DNA of 64,000 nucleotides, taken from positions 1-64,000 of the forward strand of contig CAZQHK010000018.1 in the NCBI GenBank assembly GCA_964593455.1, in the 5' to 3' direction. Source of the stretch: CAZQHK01 sp964593455 (GTDB lineage: Bacteria; Muiribacteriota; CAYSPT01). The position numbers and the translations under genes were made by a program. Positions 34,901 to 43,415 of this stretch are shown here, in pieces. How positions within the stretch are numbered: the stretch's first letter is position 1; each line of letters opens with the position of its first letter. The notes below the pieces were generated by a model that saw only the letters and a list, made by a program, of their open reading frames with translations, had not been told where the DNA came from and did no database searches.

Positions 34901-35804
34901 GCAAGGACAATGACGACAGTAACTCCATCGTCATCGGCTACCAGGCGGTGGGTCTCGGTGCCAACACCGTCGTGCTTGGTAACGACAGCATCACCACCAC
35001 TGCTTTGAAAGGCAACGTCGGCATCGGGACCACCACTCCGGGAGCCAAGCTGTTTGTGTACGGCGGGGATATCGGGGTACAGAGCACAGATCCGACATTT
35101 GAACTATCTACCACCGGTTCCAGCCAAACTGCGGAGCTTGCCTTCTATGACGGTAACGGCGGCGGTACCGGGCTGATCTCCACCAACAGCCTGGATTTGA
35201 ACTTCAGCACCGACGCCGGCACCACCAAGCACGTCACCATAAAAAGCGGCGGTAACGTCGGTATCGGCACNNNNNNNNNNNNNNNNNNNNNNNNNNNNNN
35301 NNNNNNNNNNNNNNNNNNNNNNNNNNNNNNNNNNNNNNNNNNNNNNNNNNNNNNNNNNNNNNNNNNNNNNCCGGCACCACCAAGCACGTCACCATAAAAA
35401 GCGGCGGTAACGTCGGTATCGGCACGACCGCTCCCACATCAACACTGCATGTTGTCGGAACGACCTATTGCACATCAGGTGCCTGGGCCGGCTCGGATGT
35501 GCGTTGGAAAGAGAACATTGCGCCACTGGAAGACTCGCTGGACCGGGTCGGCCGGCTGCAGGGAGTGCTTTTCGACTGGAAGAAGAACAATGAAAGCGGT
35601 ATACCGTTTCCCGAAGAACGCCAGATAGGCGTTATCGCTCAGGACCTGGAGAAAGAGTTTCCGGAATTGGTGAATACCAACGGGGACGGCTACAAAGCAG
35701 TTGCCTACGACAAGCTGAGCGCCGTCCTGATCGAGGCCATCAAGGAGCTCAAGGCGAAGAACGATGCGCTGGAAGCACGCCTGGAGGCGCTGGAAGCACG
35801 GTAG
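28961..35804 (+). CDS. Giant fibre-like lipoprotein with self-cleaving S74 chaperone
   Basis: One gene broken by two 100-N gaps. Each gap is flanked by the same 55 bases; merging the copies gives a single open frame of about 2177 residues. In order: signal peptide with lipobox ISGC and Gly-rich linker; three carboxypeptidase-regulatory-like domains (about 45-330); a beta domain (about 330-470); then a long fibre of repeats around GNVGIGTT.P...LDVNG (about 480-1700); ten 17-residue units like NTASGFSSLSANTTGSK (about 1726-1895); more VGIGT repeats; and a C-terminal peptidase S74 intramolecular chaperone. In S74, Ser2075 and Lys2080 of SDVRWKENI match the cleavage dyad of phage endosialidase fibres. 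So trimer folding and release of the last 103 residues are predicted. Being lipid-anchored and not phage-linked is unusual. The ATG follows GAGGAGG. Confidence 0.85.
31217..31426. other. Assembly gap 1 with 55-base duplicated flanks
   Basis: 100 Ns at 31272-31371. The 55 bases before (31217-31271) are identical to the 55 bases after (31372-31426), starting TACATCAAGAGC and ending GCTGCAGG. This is what a de Bruijn assembler leaves at contig ends. Removing 155 bases joins the upstream and downstream frames exactly. The region is a 138-bp coding repeat (next unit starts at 31510), so copies may have been lost here. Confidence 0.92.
31372..31560 (+). repeat. 138-bp coding tandem repeat at gap 1
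   Basis: The block TACATCAAGAGCTACACCG and following bases recur at 31217, 31372 and 31510, with a unit of 138 bp (46 codons: GYIKSYTETDPTVNLAKLQ, then LVTDDFHNLGGTD and a variable linker). The copy at 31372 is the same as that at 31217 once the gap is collapsed. True copy number is unknown. Confidence 0.85.
33571..34140 (+). repeat. VGIGT fibre repeats, near-identical copies
   Basis: A block encoding GNVGIGTTAPGAKLD, GQVKITGGTPG, KVLTSDA and LASWAT occurs at about 33565-33700 and 34000-34135, nearly identical in DNA. A separate pair encoding GDVGIGNTDPSTALDVTG is at about 32641-32700 and 33121-33180. They show recent internal duplication. Confidence 0.7.
34291..34800 (+). repeat. Ten 51-bp coding repeats with variable positions
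   Basis: Ten tandem 51-bp (17-codon) units, each starting AACACGGCTAGTGGC or a close variant, encoding NTASG-xx-SL-xx-NTTG-xx. The framework residues are fixed, while residue pairs at positions 6-7 and 16-17 vary widely between units. The repeat resembles YadA-head-like and phage-fibre repeats. It is coding, not a CRISPR: there are no unique spacers. Confidence 0.9.
35216..35425. other. Assembly gap 2 with 55-base duplicated flanks
   Basis: 100 Ns at 35271-35370, flanked by identical 55-base sequences (35216-35270 and 35371-35425, starting CCGGCACCACCAAGC and ending GGTATCGGCAC). Collapsing 155 bases joins the fibre repeats to the S74 domain in frame. Confidence 0.92.
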
Positions 35805-35874
35805 AGGGTGGGAGGAAAGACCTCATAGAGGAACAGGCACTGGCGTGAGCAAACGGACATTAAATGACGAACCA

Positions 35875-35914
35875 GCCTGAAACAAGAAACTGCAATTGAC
35901 TTCGTCACGAAGCC
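35875..35914 (+). repeat. Short repeat element (family member C)
   Basis: GAAACTGCAATTGACTTCG then TCACGAAGCC. It matches member B over about 27 bases with about five differences and contains the odd palindrome CTTCGT-C-ACGAAG. It lies between convergent fibre and degP-like genes, where it could serve as a transcript end. Confidence 0.4.
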
Positions 35915-35918
35915 CCCA

Positions 35919-37376
35919 TTATTCAGGCAGCGTTACCGCTACGTACCTGACGGCCCGCCGGCCTTTCATGAGCAGCAGGAGGCGTTCGCCCGAGCGCACC
36001 CTGCTCATGGCTTCTTCATAGTCGGCGATAGTGAGGACTTCGCGGTGATTGATCTCCATGATAACTTCACCGGGGGAAATTCCCACCGTGGCCGCCGGGC
36101 TATCGTCTTTAACTTCGACTACCACAACGCCTTCGCGGACCTCGATCGCATAGGTTTCCCGAAGCTCTTTAGTCAACTCCTGCACCACCAACCCCAGTTT
36201 GTCATGTGCGGCGGTATCGGAGCCGAGACGCTTAATTGAGCCTTGCGCCGGCCGTTCGCCGATTTTGACGTCGATCTCTTTTTCCCGGCCTTCACGCACG
36301 ATCAGCAGTTCCACCGTATCGCCGGGCTCTTTAAGCGCCACCAGGTTCCTGAGGTCCAGGGTGCTGGCTAATTTCTTACCGTCGATTTCGACCACCACGT
36401 CTCCCTGCTGCAACCCGGCTTCTTCGGCCGGAGTATCTTCCAGTATCTGGGACACCAGGACCCCCTCCGGGCTGTCGATCTTCAACGCTTCAGCCAGTTC
36501 CTCGGTCAGGTCCTGGATCATGACCCCCAGCCATCCCCGCACAACTTTTCCGCCTTTGATGAGATCTTCCATGACCCGGCCGGCCATGTTGATGGGAATG
36601 GCAAACCCTATCCCCTGGTATCCTCCCGATTGGGAGACGATAGCCGTATTGATGCCCACCACTTCGCCGTCGAGATTCACCAGCGGACCCCCACTGTTAC
36701 CGGGATTGATGGCGGCGTCGGTCTGGATGAAGTTTTCGTATTCCGCCAGCTTGACCTCGGTTCGTCCCAGAGCGGAGACGATCCCGGCGGTTACCGAATA
36801 CTTCAACCCAAACGGGTTTCCCACCGCCAACACCCAGTTGCCGACACGAAGCTTGTCCGAGTCACCGAGCGTGGCGGTAGGTAGGTCTTCGCCGTCGATC
36901 TTGATGACTGCCAGATCGGTCTCCGGATCGGTCCCGACGATTTGTGCGTCAAAAGTGCGCTTATCCGGAAGGGTCACATTGATCTCGTCGGCTTCACCCA
37001 CCACGTGATTGTTGGTCAGGATATAGCCCCGTGAATCGACTATGACTCCCGAACCAAGCCCTTCCTGTTTAAAACTCCGGTCGCGGCCGCGGTTCCGGCC
37101 GAAAGGCGATGAGCGGTCACCGAAAAAGTGACGCCAGAAGGGGTCATTGAAGAACGGGTCCCCACCTTGATACATGTTGCCGCTATTTTTTATCACTTTC
37201 ACCGCGTTGATACTCACCACCGCCGGCCGGACATTTTCGGAGACCTCCGCGAAAGCGTCGCTCATACCCCGGAGCGCATCCAGACCCGATCCCGAAACCG
37301 GTCCCTGTAAAGCCAGGAGCAGGACAACCAGGCACACCATCAGGAAACATGCAGATCTGCGAACTTTTTTTATCAT
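35919..37376 (-). CDS. DegP/HtrA-family periplasmic serine protease
   Basis: About 485 residues from MIKKVRRSACFL, with a signal peptide (CFLMVCLVVLLLALQ). The trypsin-like domain has the His of TNNHVV, the Asp of PETDLAVIKI and the Ser of NPGNSGGPLV. Two PDZ domains follow (about residues 275-370 and 400-485). The Do-type linker SPFGRNRGRDRSFKQEGLGSGV is present. It degrades and refolds misfolded envelope proteins. The ATG at 37376 was chosen because GGAGG lies 8 bp upstream; the frame also opens earlier. Its neighbours are surface proteins, which fits envelope quality control. Confidence 0.92.
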   Translation of the reverse strand: MIKKVRRSACFLMVCLVVLLLALQGPVSGSGLDALRGMSDAFAEVSENVRPAVVSINAVKVIKNSGNMYQGGDPFFNDPFWRHFFGDRSSPFGRNRGRDRSFKQEGLGSGVIVDSRGYILTNNHVVGEADEINVTLPDKRTFDAQIVGTDPETDLAVIKIDGEDLPTATLGDSDKLRVGNWVLAVGNPFGLKYSVTAGIVSALGRTEVKLAEYENFIQTDAAINPGNSGGPLVNLDGEVVGINTAIVSQSGGYQGIGFAIPINMAGRVMEDLIKGGKVVRGWLGVMIQDLTEELAEALKIDSPEGVLVSQILEDTPAEEAGLQQGDVVVEIDGKKLASTLDLRNLVALKEPGDTVELLIVREGREKEIDVKIGERPAQGSIKRLGSDTAAHDKLGLVVQELTKELRETYAIEVREGVVVVEVKDDSPAATVGISPGEVIMEINHREVLTIADYEEAMSRVRSGERLLLLMKGRRAVRYVAVTLPE

Positions 37377-37516
37377 CTGTAACACCTCCGTAGTTTTCAC
37401 CCTACTCATTACGCCCGAGAAACCGGTTTGGATCAATCCATTGTCAATTATCCTGAATAATTCATGAATTTTCACAGCAGAATAGTTAATGAATGATTCG
37501 GATTATGTTCATTTTT

Positions 37517-38653
37517 TCATATAGGCAGCTGGTGAAACGAATGAAGCATCTGTTTAATCCTGTCAAGCACCGCCTCCAGATATCGTCCGGCCTGCTCGGT
37601 TTCAGCCCGGGCTGTCAAACGGAGTGTCCGCGCCATTGAATGTTTTATCCCGGCTCCAGCCGCTATGTCCGGATACCGTTTCTCGATTTCATCATCGGGT
37701 TCCTGTCCGCTTATCAGGGCCCAGACCCGGGTCCACTCACAGGCCACGGTCTTGAGATCATACCCTCCCCCGCCAAGCGCCACCCACCGGGGAAAGAGGT
37801 CTCGCATCATCTCCAACAGATCCTGGAATCCCCGGGTACTTAGCTCGAGCAGGGCCAGCGGATCTTCTCCGAAAGCATCCACGCCGAGCTGCGTGACTAC
37901 CACATCGGGACGGTACCATTCGATAACAGGCACGACGATTTCACGGAAAGCCCGACGGAAGAGCTCATCGCCCGTTCCGGGCCACAGGGGGATATTGACC
38001 GCGTATCCTTCCCCCGCCCCACGACCGGTCTCGTCAACAGCGCCGGTACCCGGAAACAACGTGCGGCCGTCCTGATGAAGCGATATGGTCAGCACCCGGT
38101 CCGTATCGTAAAACGCCCACTGGACACCGTCTCCATGGTGGGCGTCAACATCGATGTAGGCCACCCGCAGACCCCGGTTCAAAAGCTCGAGGATGGCCAA
38201 CACGGGGTCGTTAAGATAACAGAACCCGGAAGCCCGATGTCTGTGGGCGTGATGAAGCCCGCCGGCCATGTGGAACACTCTGTCCGCTCGCCCGTCAGCC
38301 ACCATTCGGGCGGCCTTTATTGACCCGCCTGCGGAAAGAAGGGAAAATTCGTACACGCCCTCAAACGCGGGGTTATCTCCCGGGCTAAGACCGAATGCTT
38401 CTTGTGATGGCACTATTCCGCCTGCGGAAGCACGCTCGAGTGCGGCCAGATAATCTTCCCCGTGAAATCCAAGGACCTCGTCCCGGCCAGCCGGGCCGGG
38501 AACCGAAACTTCGAATCCGCCCTCATCGAGTAGACCGCAGGCCGAAATAAGGTCCCTGGCCAGCCGGAGCCGCACCACTTTCATCGGGTGCAGCGGGCCG
38601 TAATCATACTGAAGGATATCGTCGGAGAACACAAAACCGTTTTTATTGTTCAT
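37517..38653 (-). CDS. Histone-deacetylase-family (AcuC-like) enzyme
   Basis: About 378 residues from MNNKNGFVFSDDILQYDYGPLHPM. The class I HDAC fold is clear: GGLHHAHRHRASGFCYLNDPVLAI with the catalytic His pair, DVDAHHGDGVQWAFY with Asp and His zinc ligands, LHQDGRTLFPGTG, and TQLGVDAFGEDPLA with the third ligand. Bacterial AcuC deacetylates acetyl-CoA synthetase; others act on acetylated polyamines. No acs or acuA gene is present here, so the substrate is open. It is upstream of the protease gene, 141 bp away, on the same strand. Confidence 0.88.
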   Translation of the reverse strand: MNNKNGFVFSDDILQYDYGPLHPMKVVRLRLARDLISACGLLDEGGFEVSVPGPAGRDEVLGFHGEDYLAALERASAGGIVPSQEAFGLSPGDNPAFEGVYEFSLLSAGGSIKAARMVADGRADRVFHMAGGLHHAHRHRASGFCYLNDPVLAILELLNRGLRVAYIDVDAHHGDGVQWAFYDTDRVLTISLHQDGRTLFPGTGAVDETGRGAGEGYAVNIPLWPGTGDELFRRAFREIVVPVIEWYRPDVVVTQLGVDAFGEDPLALLELSTRGFQDLLEMMRDLFPRWVALGGGGYDLKTVACEWTRVWALISGQEPDDEIEKRYPDIAAGAGIKHSMARTLRLTARAETEQAGRYLEAVLDRIKQMLHSFHQLPI

Positions 38654-38810
38654 ATCCTGTTCTGCACTTTCCTCGTTTGACGCGGATAATTCATGATAGC
38701 GGGGACGCAAATATAAAGTCCAGTTTTCATTCTCACATTTTGAAGTGCGACCTGACAAGAGAAACCAGATATGAAGCCAGATTTGAGTGATCGCAGCAGG
38801 TCATTCCGGT

Positions 38811-38839
38811 TTGACAGATAACCAGGCTACTGCTATAAT
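38811..38839 (+). promoter_or_regulatory. Consensus sigma-70 promoter of the pilus-like operon
   Basis: TTGACA (38811-38816), a 17-bp spacer and TATAAT (38834-38839): a perfect consensus match, about 20 bp before the TTG start of the first lipoprotein gene. It predicts constitutive, strong expression of the five-gene operon. Confidence 0.9.
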
Positions 38840-38862
38840 AATTATAAGAGAGGAAGCCCCCG

Positions 38863-39432
38863 TTGATCATCCGATTAGCTGCTGTTTTTGTCATTTCCAT
38901 GGTACTTGCCGCTGCTTCCGGCTGCAGCGACCGGACTGGCGAAATTGGATATCAAGATGGAGCTTCCTACAAAACAGAGCAACAAAAATTTAAAAAATTC
39001 AAAATACCGGCCCAAAAGCAGTCTCCTTCGAACAAGGTCTCTTCCGCACGGTCACTAAGTTCGAAACCGCAGTCCGGCAAAAACCACAACGTGGAGCAGG
39101 ACCTTGCCCGAGCCAAAGAGTATTGCCGCCGGGGGATGGAAATGGCGGCGGTCAGGCACCTGGACCGTGTTCTTGAAAAAGCCCGTGACGATGATTTTAT
39201 TCTGAAAACCAAGTCCCACTATTTGTTAGCGGAAATCTATCGGTCAAAAAACCTCGAAAACCAGGCCGATCATCATTGGGAACAGTTCCTTGATAACTAC
39301 CGCCGTTTGAGGAGCGAACCACGCCTGAAGGCTCACCAGGCAAAACTCAAAGGGATGGCCGATTTTCTGGGTCCGGCAGCCGGGATCGAGCAAAATAAAC
39401 CGGCCGAAACCGAAGAGCCCGGAAAGCGTTAA
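38863..39432 (+). CDS. Lipoprotein with TPR-like helical region
   Basis: 189 residues. The type II signal peptide (IIRLAAVFVISMVLAAASGC) has a good lipobox. A basic, low-complexity linker (about 30-80) is followed by helices with TPR character (RAKEYCRRGMEMAAVRHLDRVLEKARDDDF, KSHYLLAEIYRSKNLENQADHHWEQFL). The start is TTG at 38863, 8 bp after AGAGGA. It opens the pilus-like operon. A role like PilF/PilW-type lipoproteins that help pilus secretin assembly is possible, but inferred from context. Confidence 0.65.
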   Translation: MIIRLAAVFVISMVLAAASGCSDRTGEIGYQDGASYKTEQQKFKKFKIPAQKQSPSNKVSSARSLSSKPQSGKNHNVEQDLARAKEYCRRGMEMAAVRHLDRVLEKARDDDFILKTKSHYLLAEIYRSKNLENQADHHWEQFLDNYRRLRSEPRLKAHQAKLKGMADFLGPAAGIEQNKPAETEEPGKR

Positions 39433-39444
39433 TACAAGGTGACC

Positions 39445-42165
39445 ATGAGAATCGAACGTAACGCTTTCATCTACAAGTGCTCATCGGGCAGGCAGCAGGG
39501 TATTGTCTTCTACATGGTTTGTACCATGGTTGTGATGGCGCTGATCCTGGGCGGAGCCTTTATTTTTTTCCTGAGAAGCGAAGTGCGGATGATAACCCAT
39601 TCACAGAAAAGCGAGGTCTGCCTCTACCTGGCCGAAGGAGCCGCTAATGAAGCTTTTTTCCGTATCAGAGCATTGATGAATCAGAGGGATTCCGACCCTT
39701 ATAAAGCGCTTAGGGAAAAATACTCGGAAGAGACGATTCCTATTAAAGGTTTGAATTTATATCTTTCAGGAAAACTGGCAGGTGATTTATACGCCGACCT
39801 CGCTGTCGGGGCGGATTTCTTGAACCGGCAAAAGTTTCTCAAAGACCTGTATTCCAAAGACATTCCCGACGAGCAGCAAGACGATCGCGAAACCTATGGC
39901 GCCGTACGAGTGACCGTGGATGTCACGTATCGGGGACTAAAGAAACGGCTTACCGTGTACCGTGACATCAAAGTACTCAACCCCTATCCCCCGAAAGGCG
40001 ATTTTTCCCTCTGGGCCAAAGACGCCGCCAGCCACACGTTGAACCCCTGGTTGAGCCAACTTGGACTACAGACCAAATGTCTGAGAGTTTTCAACGGCAC
40101 AGACGACCAGCAGGAATACGAAGACAATGCGGACGTCTTTCTCGGCGGGGGAGGACAACTGGCAGTGGGCAAGGTAGCAGGCTCGAATCAGGCGGAACAT
40201 GTGGGTATCCCCAACAATATGACCACATCAAAACGTCCGATTATCATTAATATTACCGGATTCTATCCCTTAGGTAACTCCCTGCTCGATCATTATGTCA
40301 AGCCGGGATCAATCGACTGGAAAGGGATCTACCCTTTCTACGATAAAGTCTTCGCTGAATGGGTGAATCGCAGTGTTCCGAACCTGGAGTTCGATATCCA
40401 TACGGAACAAAACGGAATAAATGTAGATTCACACGACGGGTATAACAAAGCCCTCCCACCGGCCGGACGGCCATCGGCCTACCAGATGATGGGCCATGAC
40501 CTTATTGTTGAAGAAGATGACCCGGTAAAGGTCAAGACGTTTTGGGGTGAAAGAGAAATCGAGGAATACTCAGGTTTCAAATACTATTTTTTCGAGTCTT
40601 TCAACGAGAAACTGGAACGCGATCTGGCGCCGGCAAAACCGTTCCTGGATATCACCCGAAGCGGCCTCGATCTATACGGAAGAGATTTTGCCCAGTTAAA
40701 GAAAGATCTCAATAACCCAATTCCCATACAATTTGCTCACGCTATTTACGGCCAAGTCTACAAAAGCATGATCCGTCTCCGGGTGACTGATATTACCGAT
40801 CCCGCCAATGTCCCCAAGGGCGGTATAACTATCAAGGGCAAATTCAAGACCCCCACACCACCGCCAGAAATCTTGCAACCGCTGATACAAAAAATCATCG
40901 TCTTCCAGAACCAGGGTTTTACCCCGGAAACACTGAAAAAAAAGCTCTTAAAAGGGGAGAAATTCCTGATTTATGAAATGCCTGAAGAGGAACAATTTGC
41001 CGACAAAGCAGCTGAAATTTTGGAGAAATTCCAAGACGATAACCTCGAAATCGGGATACAAGCACCCGGGACCGTCTGGGGGCTAACCCCGTGGCGCGAC
41101 CACATATCGTACAGTTCTTTCGCTCCCGACGAAAAGATGGATATCCTGAATCCTCCGTATTATATTGAAGGTAAACCGAATCCATGGCTAATGACCCTCC
41201 AGGTTCCCGCACTCAAAGACTTTGCGATGCCGCCCTGGTTGAAGGATTCCGATACGTACCGGAAATACATGACCCAGGTTGTACAAAGTCCTTATGATTA
41301 CAAAGGTACCACCCGGCTCCAGTACAAAAACCGGGTTCGCGGCTACACGGTCAACGTGAAAAAGTGGGCAGATCCTGGATACCACCTGGAGGAACTCGGC
41401 TGGAACAAGATCTCTAAAAGTTTCGGGACAATCGATCATTTTATGGAAGAATCCGGTCTGGCAAGGTTCCGGCGGGGAGAAGAACCGTACCCGATCATGC
41501 GCCTGGACGGAGTCTGGTTAATCTCTATTTTCGATACATTCATGTTTGATACGAACACCATCTATAGTGGAAAAGGGACACTCATTTTCCTGACTGCCGA
41601 CGAGGATGCCGGTGTGAATATCGACGGAATGTTCAGTGCAAAAATGTTTGAAAAAAATTTGAATGAGATACTGTCCAACAAAGCCTTCAACATCAACTAC
41701 CGTGAAAACAGTGAGGAGTTTTCACTTGAAAATCTCGATTACCGATACGAAGAAGACTCGAAGCTGACGATCGTGCTTTTGACAATTCCCGGATTCAAAA
41801 GTAGAAATAAAATACAACTGAGCAACCGGTTCGTCGAGGCTTCCATCTGTGCTCCTAGCACCACTGTCGAGCTCGTTACAAGGTACGGGAAAGAGAACAA
41901 GGAGTACGCCGGTTATGACAGCCAGGGAGAGCCGCATTTCGACATCGACATACTGGGCAATCTCGTCCTGGGAGAACTGGATCTCAGGACCCTGGATAAC
42001 AAACCCGGCGAAGAGATGCAATCCGCCGGGGGGGCACTGCGCTGGGACCCGTTTATGGTGCCGCCGCATGATGATAATGAATATCTAATACAGGCCTATC
42101 GAGCCTACATGAGCCGGAAAGCTTCTTATTGGAGTATGATCACCATTTCGGGAGAGGAGGACTGA
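39445..42165 (+). CDS. Large PilX-like pilus-associated protein
   Basis: About 906 residues. One N-terminal membrane segment (GIVFYMVCTMVVMALILGGAFIFFL) and the following helix (SEVRMITHSQKSEVCLYLAEGAANEAFFRIRALM) look like PilX/minor-pseudopilin N-terminal spines, but there is no GF-E prepilin site. The remaining 800 residues are a large extracytoplasmic region with no domain I recognise, far bigger than ordinary PilX (about 200). The ATG at 39445 follows AAGG; GTG at 39439 is an alternative. It is followed 7 bp later by a TPR lipoprotein. Confidence 0.6.
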   Translation: MRIERNAFIYKCSSGRQQGIVFYMVCTMVVMALILGGAFIFFLRSEVRMITHSQKSEVCLYLAEGAANEAFFRIRALMNQRDSDPYKALREKYSEETIPIKGLNLYLSGKLAGDLYADLAVGADFLNRQKFLKDLYSKDIPDEQQDDRETYGAVRVTVDVTYRGLKKRLTVYRDIKVLNPYPPKGDFSLWAKDAASHTLNPWLSQLGLQTKCLRVFNGTDDQQEYEDNADVFLGGGGQLAVGKVAGSNQAEHVGIPNNMTTSKRPIIINITGFYPLGNSLLDHYVKPGSIDWKGIYPFYDKVFAEWVNRSVPNLEFDIHTEQNGINVDSHDGYNKALPPAGRPSAYQMMGHDLIVEEDDPVKVKTFWGEREIEEYSGFKYYFFESFNEKLERDLAPAKPFLDITRSGLDLYGRDFAQLKKDLNNPIPIQFAHAIYGQVYKSMIRLRVTDITDPANVPKGGITIKGKFKTPTPPPEILQPLIQKIIVFQNQGFTPETLKKKLLKGEKFLIYEMPEEEQFADKAAEILEKFQDDNLEIGIQAPGTVWGLTPWRDHISYSSFAPDEKMDILNPPYYIEGKPNPWLMTLQVPALKDFAMPPWLKDSDTYRKYMTQVVQSPYDYKGTTRLQYKNRVRGYTVNVKKWADPGYHLEELGWNKISKSFGTIDHFMEESGLARFRRGEEPYPIMRLDGVWLISIFDTFMFDTNTIYSGKGTLIFLTADEDAGVNIDGMFSAKMFEKNLNEILSNKAFNINYRENSEEFSLENLDYRYEEDSKLTIVLLTIPGFKSRNKIQLSNRFVEASICAPSTTVELVTRYGKENKEYAGYDSQGEPHFDIDILGNLVLGELDLRTLDNKPGEEMQSAGGALRWDPFMVPPHDDNEYLIQAYRAYMSRKASYWSMITISGEED

Positions 42166-42172
42166 TACGGCT

Positions 42173-42868
42173 GTGAAAAAAACAGGGATCACGCTTGCAA
42201 TCGTATTTTCCCTCCTGTGGGGAATGGCCCGGTGTTCACGGATCGAACCGCCGACAGAGACCGAACCGGACTCTCCGAAAACCGCACAACGAAGCGGGCT
42301 GGCAAAACTTATCTTCGGCACCAAACGCAGACCTCCGTCTTCTGTCGAACCGGATTCGGACTCCGGCCGATCTTACCAGCCGCAGCCCAGCCCGTTGAGC
42401 GACAAAGACTTCAAACGCAGTCTCGAAATCATCAAGGAAGCCGAACGGACACGAACCTTTGTCGAAGCAGAGAACCTTCGGCGGAAAGGCGATTACGAAC
42501 AGGCCCTGAAACGGTATGACCGCGCCTTGGCCAGCCGGCCGGAAAACGGCTATATCAGGCAGCGGAGACTGCTCGCCCTGCGCCCCATACAACAGCTGGA
42601 GTCTCAGGAGAACGGATATCTTCAAAGAGCCTCTTCCCACCTGATAAACAGGCGGCTGGAAGCAGCGGAGGAGGCAGCCCGTCTGGCCCTGGAAGCAGCG
42701 GGCGGAAACCCCTATATAGAGCAGAAGGTCAACGAAATCATAGCTATCTGCTACCGTGGGAAGAACCGGTTGAAAGCCACTGCCGCGCGAGGCCGGGCCT
42801 GGGAACTCCATCATCGGATCCAGGCCGATATTACCAACGCGTATTTTTACCTGGAAAGAGGAGAGTGA
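42173..42868 (+). CDS. TPR lipoprotein of the pilus-like operon
   Basis: 231 residues. A signal peptide with lipobox GMARC (LAIVFSLLWGMARC) and a Pro/Ser/Arg-rich linker are followed by two to three TPR-like helical hairpins (AENLRRKGDYEQALKRYDRALASRPENGYI; ASSHLINRRLEAAEEAARLALEAAGGNPYI). The start is GTG at 42173. It lies between the large PilX-like gene and prepilin genes with 4-7 bp spacing, so it is co-transcribed and probably in the same complex. Confidence 0.65.
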   Translation: MKKTGITLAIVFSLLWGMARCSRIEPPTETEPDSPKTAQRSGLAKLIFGTKRRPPSSVEPDSDSGRSYQPQPSPLSDKDFKRSLEIIKEAERTRTFVEAENLRRKGDYEQALKRYDRALASRPENGYIRQRRLLALRPIQQLESQENGYLQRASSHLINRRLEAAEEAARLALEAAGGNPYIEQKVNEIIAICYRGKNRLKATAARGRAWELHHRIQADITNAYFYLERGE

Positions 42869-42872
42869 CGGT

Positions 42873-43415
42873 ATGCAGTTGACACCGAGACCATCCAGAA
42901 CCGGGTTCACTATCCTGGAGATATTGGTGGCCATCACTCTGTTAGGCCTGGCTCTGATCCCCATCTTCGGCATGCTGGTTTTCGGATCGAGAAACACGGG
43001 CAAGGTAGGTGACATCATCATCGCTTCCCACCTGGCCTCGGAAAAGATGGAACTCATCAAGAGCAAGAAGTTTACTTCTATCAATATGGATGACGCAGAC
43101 AGCGATGGATTTGGCGACAATGACCTGGTCGATTTCAACAAACAGATATACGAAATCGGACGTAACCGTACGAAATACGAGACCAGCGGCAAGGATATCA
43201 ACGGCCAACCAATTATCGTCTACCCCGAAGAGTTCGGTAGATTCACCCGCCGAACCACCGTTGAGCCGTATGAGGACAACAATGGCAGATGGGCCTTCAA
43301 GGTAATCATGGTGGAAGTGTCCTGGCTAGACATTAAAGGGGAGCCGGTTGACACCAGAGTCACGTTGAAAACCCTTGTAGCCAATGAGGATTTGTTGATT
43401 TATGACTTTAAATAA
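42873..43415 (+). CDS. Type IV prepilin-like protein (PilV/GspI-like)
   Basis: 180 residues with a type III prepilin signal: a short basic leader RPSRTG, cleavage before Phe in FTILEILVAITLLGLALIPIFGMLVFG, and Glu5 present (FTILE). The globular part includes LASEKMELIKSKKFTSI and a C-terminal strand RVTLKTLVANEDLLIYDF. It is a minor (pseudo)pilin in a pilus or type II-secretion-like fibre. It overlaps the next prepilin gene by 14 bp. Confidence 0.85.
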   Translation: MQLTPRPSRTGFTILEILVAITLLGLALIPIFGMLVFGSRNTGKVGDIIIASHLASEKMELIKSKKFTSINMDDADSDGFGDNDLVDFNKQIYEIGRNRTKYETSGKDINGQPIIVYPEEFGRFTRRTTVEPYEDNNGRWAFKVIMVEVSWLDIKGEPVDTRVTLKTLVANEDLLIYDFK

